From Pseudomonas oleovorans subsp. oleovorans (GTDB taxonomy: Bacteria; Pseudomonadota; Gammaproteobacteria; Pseudomonadales; Pseudomonadaceae): a DNA stretch of 64,000 nt. The notes below the pieces were generated by a model. That model saw nothing but the letters and a program-made list of their open reading frames with translations. It had not been told where the DNA came from and ran no database searches. Both the position numbers and the translations under genes were made by a program. The stretch is taken from contig NZ_NIUB01000010.1 in NCBI RefSeq assembly GCF_002197815.1, forward strand, positions 62,001 through 126,000. The letters run 5' to 3'. Below are positions 13,245 to 21,468 of the stretch, in pieces (position 1 is the stretch's first letter; each line of letters opens with the position of its first letter).

Positions 13245-14165
13245 ATGCATATCATCTTGCTCAACAGCCGTCACGGTTCGGCGCGAACGATCAATCTGGA
13301 CCTGCGCTGGTTGCTGCTGTCGGCTGTCCTGCTGCTGGTCCTGAGCCTTGCTGCCGGTGCTGCGATGGGCGCCAAGTGGTTGACTGCCGAGCCGGTGGTC
13401 GACACCTCGCTGGTCGAAGCGCTCGACCAGCAGCGCGAACAGGTCGGCGCCGTGCGCCAGGACGCGCAACGTCAGCTCGACGCATTTGCCGTACACGTGG
13501 CGGATTTGCAGGCGCGCCTCACCCGTCTCGATGCCCTGGGTGAGCGCCTCACCGAACTGGCGGAACTGGACGCCGGTGAGTTCGACTTCTCCCTCAGTGT
13601 CGGTCAGGGCGGAGCGGAAGATCCGCTGGGGGCTTCGGCCTATGCGCCGCCGCCTTTCATGAACGCCCTGGATGAGCTGGCACTGCGCGTGGAGAGTCGC
13701 GAGCAGCAGTTGGAAGTGCTGGAGCAACTGCTTGGCGAGCTCCGCCTGAGTGAAGCGGAAACACTGTCTGGTCGTCCGGTTTTGCAAGGTTATGTGTCGT
13801 CACCTTTCGGCCGTCGTGTACACCCGCTGACCGGCCGCGCCAGTGTCCACAAGGGCATCGATTTCGCGGCCAAACCTGGCAGTGACGTGGTTTCGGTTGC
13901 CGCTGGTGTAGTGACCTTTTCCGGCAGGAAGAACGGCTACGGCAATACCGTGGAAGTCAGCCATGCCGATGGCTACGTCACGCTCTATGCGCACAACCAG
14001 AGCAATACCGTGCAGATCGGTGATCTGGTGCAGCGTGGCCAGACCATTGCAAAGGTCGGTCGCAGTGGGCGCTCCACCGGTTATCACGTGCATTTCGAGG
14101 TCAGCAAGGATGGCCGGCAGGTCAACCCGTCGCTGTATATCGCACGTGCCAGTGGCGTCGAGTGA
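13245..14165 (+). CDS. membrane-anchored M23 (LytM-type) peptidase
   Basis: This is a LytM/M23-family envelope protein that probably acts on peptidoglycan in the periplasm. The 306-residue product has a short cytoplasmic tail, one membrane segment (about 20-40), a periplasmic coiled-coil-like region rich in Leu, Glu and Gln, and a C-terminal LytM domain. Zinc-site motifs are VHKGIDF (HxxxD) and YHVHFEV (HxH), so the enzyme looks catalytically competent. I chose ATG 13245 because AGGGGAAG lies just upstream and the N terminus MHIILLNSR suits the family; 13209 would add 12 residues. It lies directly upstream of secA. Confidence 0.9.
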   Translation: MHIILLNSRHGSARTINLDLRWLLLSAVLLLVLSLAAGAAMGAKWLTAEPVVDTSLVEALDQQREQVGAVRQDAQRQLDAFAVHVADLQARLTRLDALGERLTELAELDAGEFDFSLSVGQGGAEDPLGASAYAPPPFMNALDELALRVESREQQLEVLEQLLGELRLSEAETLSGRPVLQGYVSSPFGRRVHPLTGRASVHKGIDFAAKPGSDVVSVAAGVVTFSGRKNGYGNTVEVSHADGYVTLYAHNQSNTVQIGDLVQRGQTIAKVGRSGRSTGYHVHFEVSKDGRQVNPSLYIARASGVE

Positions 14166-14183
14166 GCGGTTTTCGCGCCGCCC

Positions 14184-14213
14184 TTGAATTGCCAGTATTG
14201 AGCCTCATATAAA
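14184..14213 (+). promoter_or_regulatory. candidate sigma-70 promoter for secA
   Basis: TTGAAT at 14184-14189 and TATAAA at 14208-14213 are separated by 18 bp, about 190 nt upstream of the secA start. The AT-rich patch stands out from the surrounding GC-rich sequence. This is inferred from sequence alone. Confidence 0.5.
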
Positions 14214-14220
14214 ATATTAC

Positions 14221-14269
14221 GCCGTGTACCTGGTTCTCCGGGGATACCCGGTTTGCGCCATCACACGGC
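14221..14269 (+). other. structured segment in the secA leader
   Basis: GCCGTGT at 14221-14227 pairs with ACACGGC at 14263-14269, and inside it CCGGG (14238-14242) pairs with CCCGG (14247-14251). This two-level hairpin lies just downstream of the candidate promoter. A second small hairpin, CCCGG and CCGGG with a TTTT-containing loop, lies at 14298-14313. I do not recognise it as a known RNA family, and no SecM-like arrest peptide frame is evident in the leader. Confidence 0.4.
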
Positions 14270-14401
14270 AGCAATGGGCTGACAACGTCACTTTCCTCCC
14301 CGGCTTTTCCGGGTAGAATGCCCCCTTCGCCCGCAGCCATGCCGGCTGCCAGGTCGCGATTTGCGCCGACCTCCATCCATTCGCCGGAAGACCCTGTCGA
14401 T

Positions 14402-17137
14402 ATGTTTGCGCCTCTGTTGAAAAAACTTTTCGGAAGCAAGAATGAGCGTGAAGTAAAGCGTATGCTCAAGACGGTGCAGGCCGTCAACGCCCTCGAAGAG
14501 CAGATGATCGCCCTCTCGGACGAGCAACTGCGTGGCAAGACCGAAGAGTTCAAGGGGCGTCTGGCTCAGGGCGAAACCCTCGACAAGCTGCTTCCCGAAG
14601 CCTTTGCCGTGGCCCGTGAGGCCGGTAAGCGGGTGATGGGCATGCGCCATTTCGATGTGCAGCTGATCGGCGGCATGACCCTGCACGAAGGCAAGATCGC
14701 CGAGATGCGTACCGGTGAGGGCAAGACCCTGGTAGGTACCCTGGCGGTCTACCTCAACGCATTGTCCGGCAAGGGCGTGCATGTGGTCACGGTCAACGAA
14801 TACCTGGCCCGTCGTGACGCCAACTGGATGCGTCCGCTGTACGAGTTCCTCGGCCTGACCGTGGGTATCGTCACCCCCTTTCAGCCGCCGGAAGAGAAGC
14901 GCGCCGCGTATGCCGCCGATATCACCTACGGCACCAACAACGAATTCGGTTTCGACTACCTGCGCGACAACATGGCCTTCAGCCTGGAAGACAAGTTCCA
15001 GCGTGAGCTGAATTTCGCCGTGATCGACGAAGTCGACTCCATCCTCATCGACGAAGCGCGTACCCCGCTGATCATTTCCGGTCAGGCCGAAGACAGCTCC
15101 AAGCTGTACATCGAGATCAACAAGCTGATCCCGCGCCTCAAGCAGCACATCGAGGAAGAGGAAGGCGTGGTGACTCAGGAAGGTCACTACAAGATCGACG
15201 AGAAATCGCGTCAGGTCGAGCTCAACGAAGCCGGCCACCAGTACGTCGAGGAGATGCTCACCGCTGCCGGTCTGCTGGCCGAAGGTGAAAGCCTCTATTC
15301 CGCGCACAACCTCGGTCTGCTGACTCACGTTTACGCCGGCCTGCGTGCGCACAAGCTGTTCCATCGCAATGTCGAGTACATCGTGCAGAACGGCCAGGTG
15401 ATCCTGATCGACGAACACACCGGTCGTACCATGCCGGGTCGCCGCCTCTCCGAGGGCCTGCACCAGGCCATCGAAGCGAAGGAGGGGGTGAACATTCAGG
15501 CCGAGAGCCAGACCCTGGCTTCGACCACTTTCCAGAACTACTTCCGTCTCTACAACAAGCTGTCCGGCATGACCGGTACCGCCGATACCGAGGCTTTCGA
15601 GTTCCGCCAGATCTATGGTCTGGACGTGATGGTGATCCCGACCAACAAGCCGGTTGCGCGCAAGGACTTCAACGATCTGGTCTATCTGACCCAGGAAGAG
15701 AAGTACCAGGCGATCATCGCCGACATCAAGGAGTGCCAGGCTCAGGGCCGTCCGGTGCTGGTGGGTACCGCAACCATCGAAACCTCCGAATACGTCAGCC
15801 AGCTGCTGAATAAGGAAGGCATCGAGCACAAGGTGCTCAACGCCAAGTTCCATGACAAGGAAGCCGAGATCATCGCCCAGGCTGGTCGTCCGGGTGCGCT
15901 GACCATCGCTACCAACATGGCCGGTCGTGGTACCGACATCCTTCTTGGCGGCAACTGGGAAGTGGAAGTTGCGGCACTGGAGAACCCGACCGACGAGCAG
16001 ATCGCGCAGATCAAGGCCGAGTGGCAGAAGCGCCATCAGCAGGTGATCGAAGCTGGCGGCCTGCACGTGATCGCCTCCGAGCGCCACGAATCGCGGCGTA
16101 TCGACAACCAGCTGCGCGGTCGTGCCGGCCGTCAGGGTGACCCGGGTTCCAGCCGCTTCTACCTGTCGCTGGAAGACAACCTGATGCGCATCTTCGCCTC
16201 GGATCGGGTGAAGAACTTCATGAAGGCCCTCGGCATGCAGTCCGGCGAGGCCATCGAGCACCGCATGGTCACCAACGCCATCGAGAAGGCCCAGCGCAAG
16301 GTCGAGGGCCGCAACTTCGACATGCGCAAGCAACTGCTCGAATTCGACGACGTGGCCAACGAGCAGCGCAAGGTGATCTACCACATGCGCAACAGCCTGC
16401 TGGCTGCCGAGAGCGTTGGCGACACCATCGCCGAGTTCCGCGAGGAAGTGCTGACCGCAGCGATCAACAGCCATATCCCGCCGCAGTCGATGCCGGAGCA
16501 GTGGGACGTGGCTGGCCTGGAAGCCACCCTGCAGAGCGACTTCGGCATCAAGCTGCCGATCCAGCAGTGGCTGGACGAAGATGACAAGCTGTACGAAGAA
16601 ACCCTGCGTGAGCGCATCCTTGTCGAGCTGCTGGCTGCGTACAACGAGAAGGAGACCCAGGCCAGCGCCGAAGCCCTGCGTACCTTCGAGAAGCAGATTC
16701 TGCTGCGCGTGCTGGATGACCTGTGGAAAGATCACTTGTCGACCATGGACCACCTGCGCCACGGCATCCACCTGCGCGGATACGCGCAGAAGAACCCGAA
16801 ACAGGAATACAAGCGCGAGTCCTTCGCCCTGTTCCAGGAGCTGCTGGAGTCGATCAAGCGCGACACCATCCGCGTGCTCAGTCATGTTCAGGTCCGTCGC
16901 GAAGATCCGGCCGAAGAAGAAGCCCGACTGCGTCGCGAGGCTGAAGCGATGGCCGAGCGCATGCAGTTCCAGCACGCTGACGCTTCGGCCCTGGCGGCTG
17001 AAGAGAGCAATGGCGAAGAGGGCGACGTCGCTGTGGCTGCAGCGCCAGTACGCGCCGAGCCGAAGGTCGGTCGCAACGAACCGTGCCCCTGCGGCTCGGG
17101 CAAGAAGTACAAGCACTGCCACGGTCAGATCGGCTGA
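14402..17137 (+). CDS. secA: preprotein translocase ATPase SecA
   Basis: SecA drives proteins through the SecYEG channel. The 911-residue protein carries Walker A in [11 protein letters not shown], Walker B in [16 protein letters not shown], the second helicase-fold motif [31 protein letters not shown], and the C-terminal zinc and SecB-binding tail [14 protein letters not shown]. The start at 14402 yields [20 protein letters not shown], the conserved N terminus; an in-frame ATG at 14318 would add 28 residues unlike the family. It has a 236-nt upstream region with its own likely promoter. Confidence 0.98.
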   Translation: MFAPLLKKLFGSKNEREVKRMLKTVQAVNALEEQMIALSDEQLRGKTEEFKGRLAQGETLDKLLPEAFAVAREAGKRVMGMRHFDVQLIGGMTLHEGKIAEMRTGEGKTLVGTLAVYLNALSGKGVHVVTVNEYLARRDANWMRPLYEFLGLTVGIVTPFQPPEEKRAAYAADITYGTNNEFGFDYLRDNMAFSLEDKFQRELNFAVIDEVDSILIDEARTPLIISGQAEDSSKLYIEINKLIPRLKQHIEEEEGVVTQEGHYKIDEKSRQVELNEAGHQYVEEMLTAAGLLAEGESLYSAHNLGLLTHVYAGLRAHKLFHRNVEYIVQNGQVILIDEHTGRTMPGRRLSEGLHQAIEAKEGVNIQAESQTLASTTFQNYFRLYNKLSGMTGTADTEAFEFRQIYGLDVMVIPTNKPVARKDFNDLVYLTQEEKYQAIIADIKECQAQGRPVLVGTATIETSEYVSQLLNKEGIEHKVLNAKFHDKEAEIIAQAGRPGALTIATNMAGRGTDILLGGNWEVEVAALENPTDEQIAQIKAEWQKRHQQVIEAGGLHVIASERHESRRIDNQLRGRAGRQGDPGSSRFYLSLEDNLMRIFASDRVKNFMKALGMQSGEAIEHRMVTNAIEKAQRKVEGRNFDMRKQLLEFDDVANEQRKVIYHMRNSLLAAESVGDTIAEFREEVLTAAINSHIPPQSMPEQWDVAGLEATLQSDFGIKLPIQQWLDEDDKLYEETLRERILVELLAAYNEKETQASAEALRTFEKQILLRVLDDLWKDHLSTMDHLRHGIHLRGYAQKNPKQEYKRESFALFQELLESIKRDTIRVLSHVQVRREDPAEEEARLRREAEAMAERMQFQHADASALAAEESNGEEGDVAVAAAPVRAEPKVGRNEPCPCGSGKKYKHCHGQIG

Positions 17138-17166
17138 TCATGGCAGGTGCGCGCCGCTGAAGGCGC

Positions 17167-17194
17167 TTGCAGTAGAGAGGGCTTCGGCTATGCT
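17167..17194 (+). promoter_or_regulatory. candidate sigma-70 promoter for argJ
   Basis: TTGCAG at 17167-17172 and TATGCT at 17189-17194 are 16 bp apart, 103 nt upstream of argJ. The boxes fit the consensus well, but the assignment is by eye only. Confidence 0.5.
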
Positions 17195-17211
17195 GTCGCC
17201 GCCCTCGATGA

Positions 17212-17243
17212 CGCCGCGACGGCCCTGCCGTTCGCGGCGTTTT
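17212..17243 (+). terminator. terminator-like hairpin between secA and argJ
   Basis: CGCCGCGACGG (17212-17222) pairs with CCGTTCGCGGCG (17228-17239) with one bulged base and is followed by TTTT. It can end secA transcription, but it lies downstream of the candidate argJ promoter, so it could also act as an attenuator. A second perfect hairpin, GACCGC-TTG-GCGGTC at 17255-17269, lies between it and argJ. Confidence 0.55.
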
Positions 17244-17296
17244 ACTATCTTTCAGACCGCTTGGCGGTCGGCAACGTCTCACAAGGAGCTCACCTT

Positions 17297-18514
17297 ATGG
17301 CTGTTGGTCTTGGCCCGCTGTCTACCCTGCACCCGGTTCCCGGTTTCGAGCTGGGCATCGCCTCGGCCGGCATCAAGCGTCCCGGGCGCAAGGATGTGGT
17401 GGTGATGCGCTGCGCCGAAGGTTCGCGGATCGCCGGGGTGACCACCACCAACGCCTTCTGCGCGGCGCCGGTACTGATTACCCGCGAGCGCCTGGGTGGT
17501 GAAGTGCGTTATCTGCTGACCAATACCGGCAATGCCAACGCCGGTACCGGCGCCGATGGTCTGGCCCGTGCGCGCCGTGCCTGTGCGCGTCTGGCCGAGC
17601 TGACCGGTGTAACTGAAAGCGCCGTGCTGCCGTTCTCCACCGGTGTGATCGGCGAGCCGCTGCCGGTGGAGAAGATCGAATCCGCGCTGCAGGCCGCGCT
17701 GGATGATCTCAAGGCTGACAACTGGGAAGCTGCCGCCACCGGCATCATGACCACCGACACCCTGCCCAAGGGCGCCAGCCGGCAGTTCCAGCACGATGGC
17801 GTCACCGTCACCGTGACCGGCATTTCCAAGGGCGCCGGCATGATCCGGCCGAACATGGCCACCATGCTCGGCTACATCGCCACCGACGCCAAGGTCGCGC
17901 AGGGCGTGCTGCAGGATCTGGTGCGTGACGCGGCGAACAAGTCGTTCAACCGCATTACCATCGACGGCGATACTTCTACCAACGACTGCTGCATGCTGAT
18001 CGCTACCGGGCAGGCGGCCCTGGCGGAAATCACCGAGGCCTCCGGCGAGTTGTTCGCCAAGCTCAAGCAGGCCGTGTTCGAGGTATTCATGGAGGTGGCG
18101 CAGGCCATTGTCCGTGACGGTGAGGGCGCGACCAAGTTCGTCACCGTGCAGGTCAACGGTGGCGGCACGCATCAGGAATGTCTGGACGTGGCTTACGCGG
18201 TGGCCCATTCGCCGCTGATCAAGACCGCGCTGTTCGCCTCCGACCCCAACTGGGGGCGTATCCTCGCGGCTGTCGGCTATGCTGGCGTACCGCAACTGGA
18301 TGTGAGCAAGATCGACGTGTTTCTCGGCGAAGTCTGCATCGCCAGCAAGGGTTGCCGTGCGACCACCTACACCGAAGAGCAGGGTGCGGCGGTGATGGCT
18401 CGTGAGGAAATCACCATCCGTATCGAGCTGGGCCGCGGCACCTGCAGCGAGACCATCTGGACCACCGACCTGTCCCACGAGTACGTCAAGATCAACGCCG
18501 AATACCGCACCTGA
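17297..18514 (+). CDS. argJ: glutamate N-acetyltransferase / amino-acid acetyltransferase
   Basis: ArgJ transfers acetyl from N-acetylornithine to glutamate in the cyclic arginine pathway. The 405-residue product starts at ATG 17297 behind AAGGAG; the longer frame from 17147 runs through the promoter region and is unlikely. The autocleavage motif is [20 protein letters not shown], where the protein self-cuts before the Thr of MATML into alpha and beta chains. Other motifs are NTGNANAGTG and [12 protein letters not shown]. It follows secA as in other Pseudomonas. Confidence 0.97.
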   Translation: MAVGLGPLSTLHPVPGFELGIASAGIKRPGRKDVVVMRCAEGSRIAGVTTTNAFCAAPVLITRERLGGEVRYLLTNTGNANAGTGADGLARARRACARLAELTGVTESAVLPFSTGVIGEPLPVEKIESALQAALDDLKADNWEAAATGIMTTDTLPKGASRQFQHDGVTVTVTGISKGAGMIRPNMATMLGYIATDAKVAQGVLQDLVRDAANKSFNRITIDGDTSTNDCCMLIATGQAALAEITEASGELFAKLKQAVFEVFMEVAQAIVRDGEGATKFVTVQVNGGGTHQECLDVAYAVAHSPLIKTALFASDPNWGRILAAVGYAGVPQLDVSKIDVFLGEVCIASKGCRATTYTEEQGAAVMAREEITIRIELGRGTCSETIWTTDLSHEYVKINAEYRT

Positions 18515-18533
18515 TTAGTCCCGGCCGTCCATT

Positions 18534-18570
18534 ATTCCCGCGCCTCATGACCCCATGACGCGCGGGAATT
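18534..18570 (+). terminator. hairpin terminator after argJ
   Basis: ATTCCCGCGC (18534-18543) and GCGCGGGAAT (18560-18569) form a perfect 10-bp stem. The loop contains TCATG and CATGA, which extend the stem after a bulge. Only a short T run follows, so termination may be weak. Confidence 0.6.
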
Positions 18571-18646
18571 TGCTATTCGGGGGGGCGGGCTTTTAACGTC
18601 GATCGACTTCGGGGTATTTCCAGGAACGTAGGCGAGGACGCGCGAG

Positions 18647-19279
18647 ATGGCACTGCAACTGGTGATTGGCGACAAGAACTATTCATCCTGGTCGTTGCGC
18701 GCCGCTCTGGCGGTCGAGCTGGCCGGTGTGGAATGTGAGGAAGTGCTGGTGCGTCTGTATCAGCCTGACAGCCGTGTGCAACTGCTGCGTCATTCCCCCA
18801 CCGGTAAGGTGCCTGTGCTGCTCACTGAACAGGGACCGGTGTGGGATTCCCTGGCGATAGCCGAATATCTGGCCGAGTGCTACCCCGAGGCGCAGCTGTG
18901 GCCGCAGGATCGCCAGGCCCGCGCCTTGGCGCGTAGTGTCTGTGCGGAGATGCACAGTGGCTTCAGCGCTCTGCGCAGCCACCTGCCGATGGATCTGGCG
19001 CGTGACAAGGCACTGACCGAGCTGCCGGACGCGGCGCAGGCGGATATCGATCGTATTTGCGCGATCTGGGCCGATTGCCGCGAGCGCTTCGCCACTTCAG
19101 GCAACTATCTGTTCGGTCAGGCCAGCATTGCCGATGCCTTCTATGCGCCGGTCGCCGCGCGTCTGCGCAGTTATCATGTGGCGCTACCGACAACGGCAGC
19201 GGCCTATGTCGAAACCATCTACCGCTGGCCGGCGTTCCGGCGCTGGTATCAGGCAGCATTGCAGGAGGTAAAGGGGTGA
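18647..19279 (+). CDS. glutathione S-transferase family protein
   Basis: The 210-residue protein has an N-terminal thioredoxin-like half (LVIGDKNYSSWSLRAALAVE, then GKVPVLLTEQGPVWDSLAI) and an alpha-helical C-terminal half, the classic cytosolic GST layout. SSWS near residue 13 provides the likely glutathione-contacting Ser. The substrate cannot be predicted. The stop overlaps the GTG of the next gene, so the two are probably translated from one mRNA. Confidence 0.9.
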   Translation: MALQLVIGDKNYSSWSLRAALAVELAGVECEEVLVRLYQPDSRVQLLRHSPTGKVPVLLTEQGPVWDSLAIAEYLAECYPEAQLWPQDRQARALARSVCAEMHSGFSALRSHLPMDLARDKALTELPDAAQADIDRICAIWADCRERFATSGNYLFGQASIADAFYAPVAARLRSYHVALPTTAAAYVETIYRWPAFRRWYQAALQEVKG

Positions 19280-20226
19280 AGCGTGTGCATGTCGCAGCAG
19301 CGGTGATTCGGGGTGTCGATGGACGCATCCTGATCGCCAGGCGACCCGATGACAAACACCAGGGCGGTCTGTGGGAGTTTCCCGGCGGCAAGGTGGAGGA
19401 CGGTGAGGCGGTGCGGGTTGCCCTCGATCGTGAACTGCAGGAGGAACTGGGCATTCGTCCGCAGGCTGCGCGCCCGTTGATCCAGATTCGTCATGATTAC
19501 CCGGACAAGCAGGTGTTGCTGGACGTCTGGGAAGTCTCCGCCTTCAGTGGCGAGCCGCATGGTGCCGAGGGCCAGCCATTGGCCTGGGTCAGCGAACGGC
19601 AGTTGCTGGAGTACGAATTTCCCGCCGCCAACAAACCCATAGTCGCCGCCGCGCGCCTGCCCGAGCGTTACCTGATTACTCCGGACGGCCTGGAGCCGAG
19701 TGAGCTGCTTGCCGGCATCCGCAGTGCTCTGGCGCAGGGGGTAAGGCTGATTCAGCTGCGCGCGCCGAACATGTTCGACCCGCAATACCGCGACCTGGCT
19801 GTCGACGTGCAGGGCCTGTGTGCCGGCAAGGCGCAACTGATGCTCAAGGGACCGCTGGAGTGGCTGGGCGATTTTCCCGCGGCTGGCTGGCACCTGACGG
19901 CCGAACAGCTGCGCAAGTACGGCGCTGGCGGCCGCCCGTTCCCTGACGACCGCTGGTTGGCGGCGTCTTGCCATAATGCCGATGAGCTGGCGCTGGCCGC
20001 GCAGATGGGCGTGGACTTCGTCACCCTGTCCCCTGTGCAGGCGACCGCGACTCATCCCGAGGCGCAGCCGCTGGGCTGGGACGCCGCAAGCGAGATGTTG
20101 ACCCATTGCAACCTGCCGGCATATCTGCTGGGTGGCGTAGGCCCGGCCGATATCGAACGTGCCTGGCAGGTTGGCGCCCAGGGCGTGGCCGGTATTCGCG
20201 CGTTCTGGCCGGCTAGCACCCTGTAG
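19276..20226 (+). CDS. Nudix hydrolase fused to a ThiE/TenI-like domain
   Basis: The N-terminal half (about 1-130) is a MutT-type Nudix domain with the box GGKVEDGEAVRVALDRELQE followed by EELG. MutT enzymes remove 8-oxo-dGTP. The C-terminal half (about 140-316) is a thiamine-phosphate synthase-like barrel. The phosphate-binding Gln-Leu-Arg is kept (RLIQLRAP), but the Lys that usually follows is absent, so catalysis by that domain is doubtful. The GTG at 19276 sits behind GCAGGAGG and overlaps the GST stop; the longer frame from 19057 is GST shadow. The TAG stop lies inside the REPIN that follows. Confidence 0.88.
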   Translation: MKRVHVAAAVIRGVDGRILIARRPDDKHQGGLWEFPGGKVEDGEAVRVALDRELQEELGIRPQAARPLIQIRHDYPDKQVLLDVWEVSAFSGEPHGAEGQPLAWVSERQLLEYEFPAANKPIVAAARLPERYLITPDGLEPSELLAGIRSALAQGVRLIQLRAPNMFDPQYRDLAVDVQGLCAGKAQLMLKGPLEWLGDFPAAGWHLTAEQLRKYGAGGRPFPDDRWLAASCHNADELALAAQMGVDFVTLSPVQATATHPEAQPLGWDAASEMLTHCNLPAYLLGGVGPADIERAWQVGAQGVAGIRAFWPASTL

Positions 20227-20290
20227 GAGCGAGCTCTGCTCGCGAACATCGGCGAGTCTAAGAAGCTTCGCGAGCAGAGCTCGCTCCTAC
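20223..20290. repeat. REPIN, GTAGGAGCGAGC family, left copy
   Basis: Two inverted REP units begin GTAGGAGCGAGCTCTGCTCG at 20223 and end in the exact reverse complement at 20290, with a short spacer. The first bases supply the TAG stop of the Nudix-ThiE gene. It is one of two copies bracketing the RAYT gene. Confidence 0.92.
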
Positions 20291-20329
20291 GGTCTATACC
20301 TGAGGTTGCATGCAGGCAGGAGGCAAGGA

Positions 20330-20785
20330 ATGCCCCATTACCATACGTCTCATCTGCGCAGCGGTCGTTTTTCTGAATCTGGCCGCATTTATTCGATTAC
20401 AGCCGTTACCCACTGTAGACAACCTTGGTTTCACGACTTTTTTGTGGGACGGCTGCTGATCGACGAATTACGTCTTGCTGAGGAGCAAGACCTCGCCACC
20501 TCGTTGTGCTGGGTTGTGATGCCGGATCACTTTCACTGGTTGCTTCAACTGGGGCAGTGCGACTTGGAGAAGCTGTTGCAGCAGGTCAAGTCGCGCAGCG
20601 CCAAGGCAATCAATCAGCGCTTGCAACGCAGCGGTAAGGTCTGGCAGTCCGGCTACCATGACCGGGCTTTACGCCGGGAGGATGATGTACGTGACATCGC
20701 TCGTTATATCATCTCCAACCCGCTGCGGAGCGGCCTGGTAACGCAACTGGCCAATTATCCCTTGTGGGACGCCGTATTTCTGTAG
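20330..20785 (+). CDS. REP-associated tyrosine transposase (RAYT)
   Basis: This is a Y1-transposase family protein of 151 residues, related to IS200/IS605 TnpA, of the kind thought to mobilise REP/REPIN sequences. The HUH metal motif is MPDHFHW (His67, His69), and the catalytic Tyr is in WQSGYHDRA (Tyr109). The start at 20330 follows GGAGGCAAGG; the longer frame from 20159 is read-through of the preceding gene and REPIN. The TAG stop (20783-20785) lies in the GTAGGAG of the right-hand REPIN. Genus-wide work links such genes to cognate REPs; here the flanking copies are of one family. Confidence 0.95.
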   Translation: MPHYHTSHLRSGRFSESGRIYSITAVTHCRQPWFHDFFVGRLLIDELRLAEEQDLATSLCWVVMPDHFHWLLQLGQCDLEKLLQQVKSRSAKAINQRLQRSGKVWQSGYHDRALRREDDVRDIARYIISNPLRSGLVTQLANYPLWDAVFL

Positions 20786-20863
20786 GAGCGAGCTCTGCTC
20801 GCGAACATCGGCGAGTCTAAGAAGCTTTGCGAGCAGAGAACTAGGCGTCCCCCTCGCTCCTAC
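20782..20863. repeat. REPIN, GTAGGAGCGAGC family, right copy with insertion
   Basis: The left arm and spacer match the copy at 20223 almost base for base. In the right arm a 14-nt segment (AACTAGGCGTCCCC, about 20839-20852) interrupts the stem between GCGAGCAGAG and CTCGCTCCTAC. It supplies the RAYT stop codon. Confidence 0.9.
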
Positions 20864-20889
20864 CCTCCGTCTACATGTGAGGTCGCGAG

Positions 20890-21465
20890 CTACGGCTTGT
20901 CTGCCGCCTTCCACAGCACCTCGGCAATGCCCTGGCGCTTGGCGATCAGGCGGGCGGCGACGAACAGCAGGTCGGAGAGGCGGTTGACGTAGGCCAGGCC
21001 CTCACCACGTAGCGGCTCGACGGCGTTGAGGTGCTGGCAGCGGCGCTCGCTGCTGCGCGCGAGGGCGCGGCACACGTGGGCCTGGGCGATCAGCCTGGAG
21101 CCGCCAGGCAGGATGAAGTTTTCCAGTGGGCCGACCTCTTCGTTCCAGTTGTCGATGGCCGTCTCCAGGCGCTGCACTTCTACCTGCTGCAAGGCCTGGT
21201 ACTCGGGCAATGCCAGTTCGCCCCCGAGATCGAACAGACGGTGCTGGCAGGGGCTCAGCACCTCGCTGATCTCCTTGAGTGCCGGCCAGGTCGTGGCGGC
21301 ATCATCCAGTTCGGCGAGTAGCAGGCCGAGCTGACTGTTGAGCGTGTCCAGTTCGCCGATGGCCTCGATGCGTGGGTGATCCTTGCCGACCCGGCGGCCG
21401 TCGGCCAGCCCGGTTTCGCCTTTGTCGCCAGTGCGGGTGTAGATCTTCGAGAGGCGAAAGCCCAT
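20890..21465 (-). CDS. PduO-type cob(I)alamin adenosyltransferase
   Basis: The enzyme adenosylates cob(I)alamin to make coenzyme B12 in the cytoplasm. The 191-residue protein starts SKIYTRTGDKGETGLADGRR, the ATP-binding N terminus of the PduO type, and has the later signature ARSSERRCQHL and the helix LAYVNRLSDLLFVAAR. Its ATG lies 3 nt downstream of the sensor kinase stop, so the two genes are likely co-transcribed, which is not an obvious functional pairing. Confidence 0.93.
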   Translation of the reverse strand: MGFRLSKIYTRTGDKGETGLADGRRVGKDHPRIEAIGELDTLNSQLGLLLAELDDAATTWPALKEISEVLSPCQHRLFDLGGELALPEYQALQQVEVQRLETAIDNWNEEVGPLENFILPGGSRLIAQAHVCRALARSSERRCQHLNAVEPLRGEGLAYVNRLSDLLFVAARLIAKRQGIAEVLWKAADKP

Positions 21466-21468
21466 GTC

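Noticed and set aside
14288..17122. 944-residue open frame antisense to secA
   Set aside because: It is the codon-phase shadow of a highly expressed high-GC gene, with no domain pattern or ribosome site.
20223..20863. Paired repeats considered as a CRISPR or integron structure
   Set aside because: There are only two copies, each internally inverted, surrounding a Y1 transposase; this is a REPIN-RAYT arrangement.
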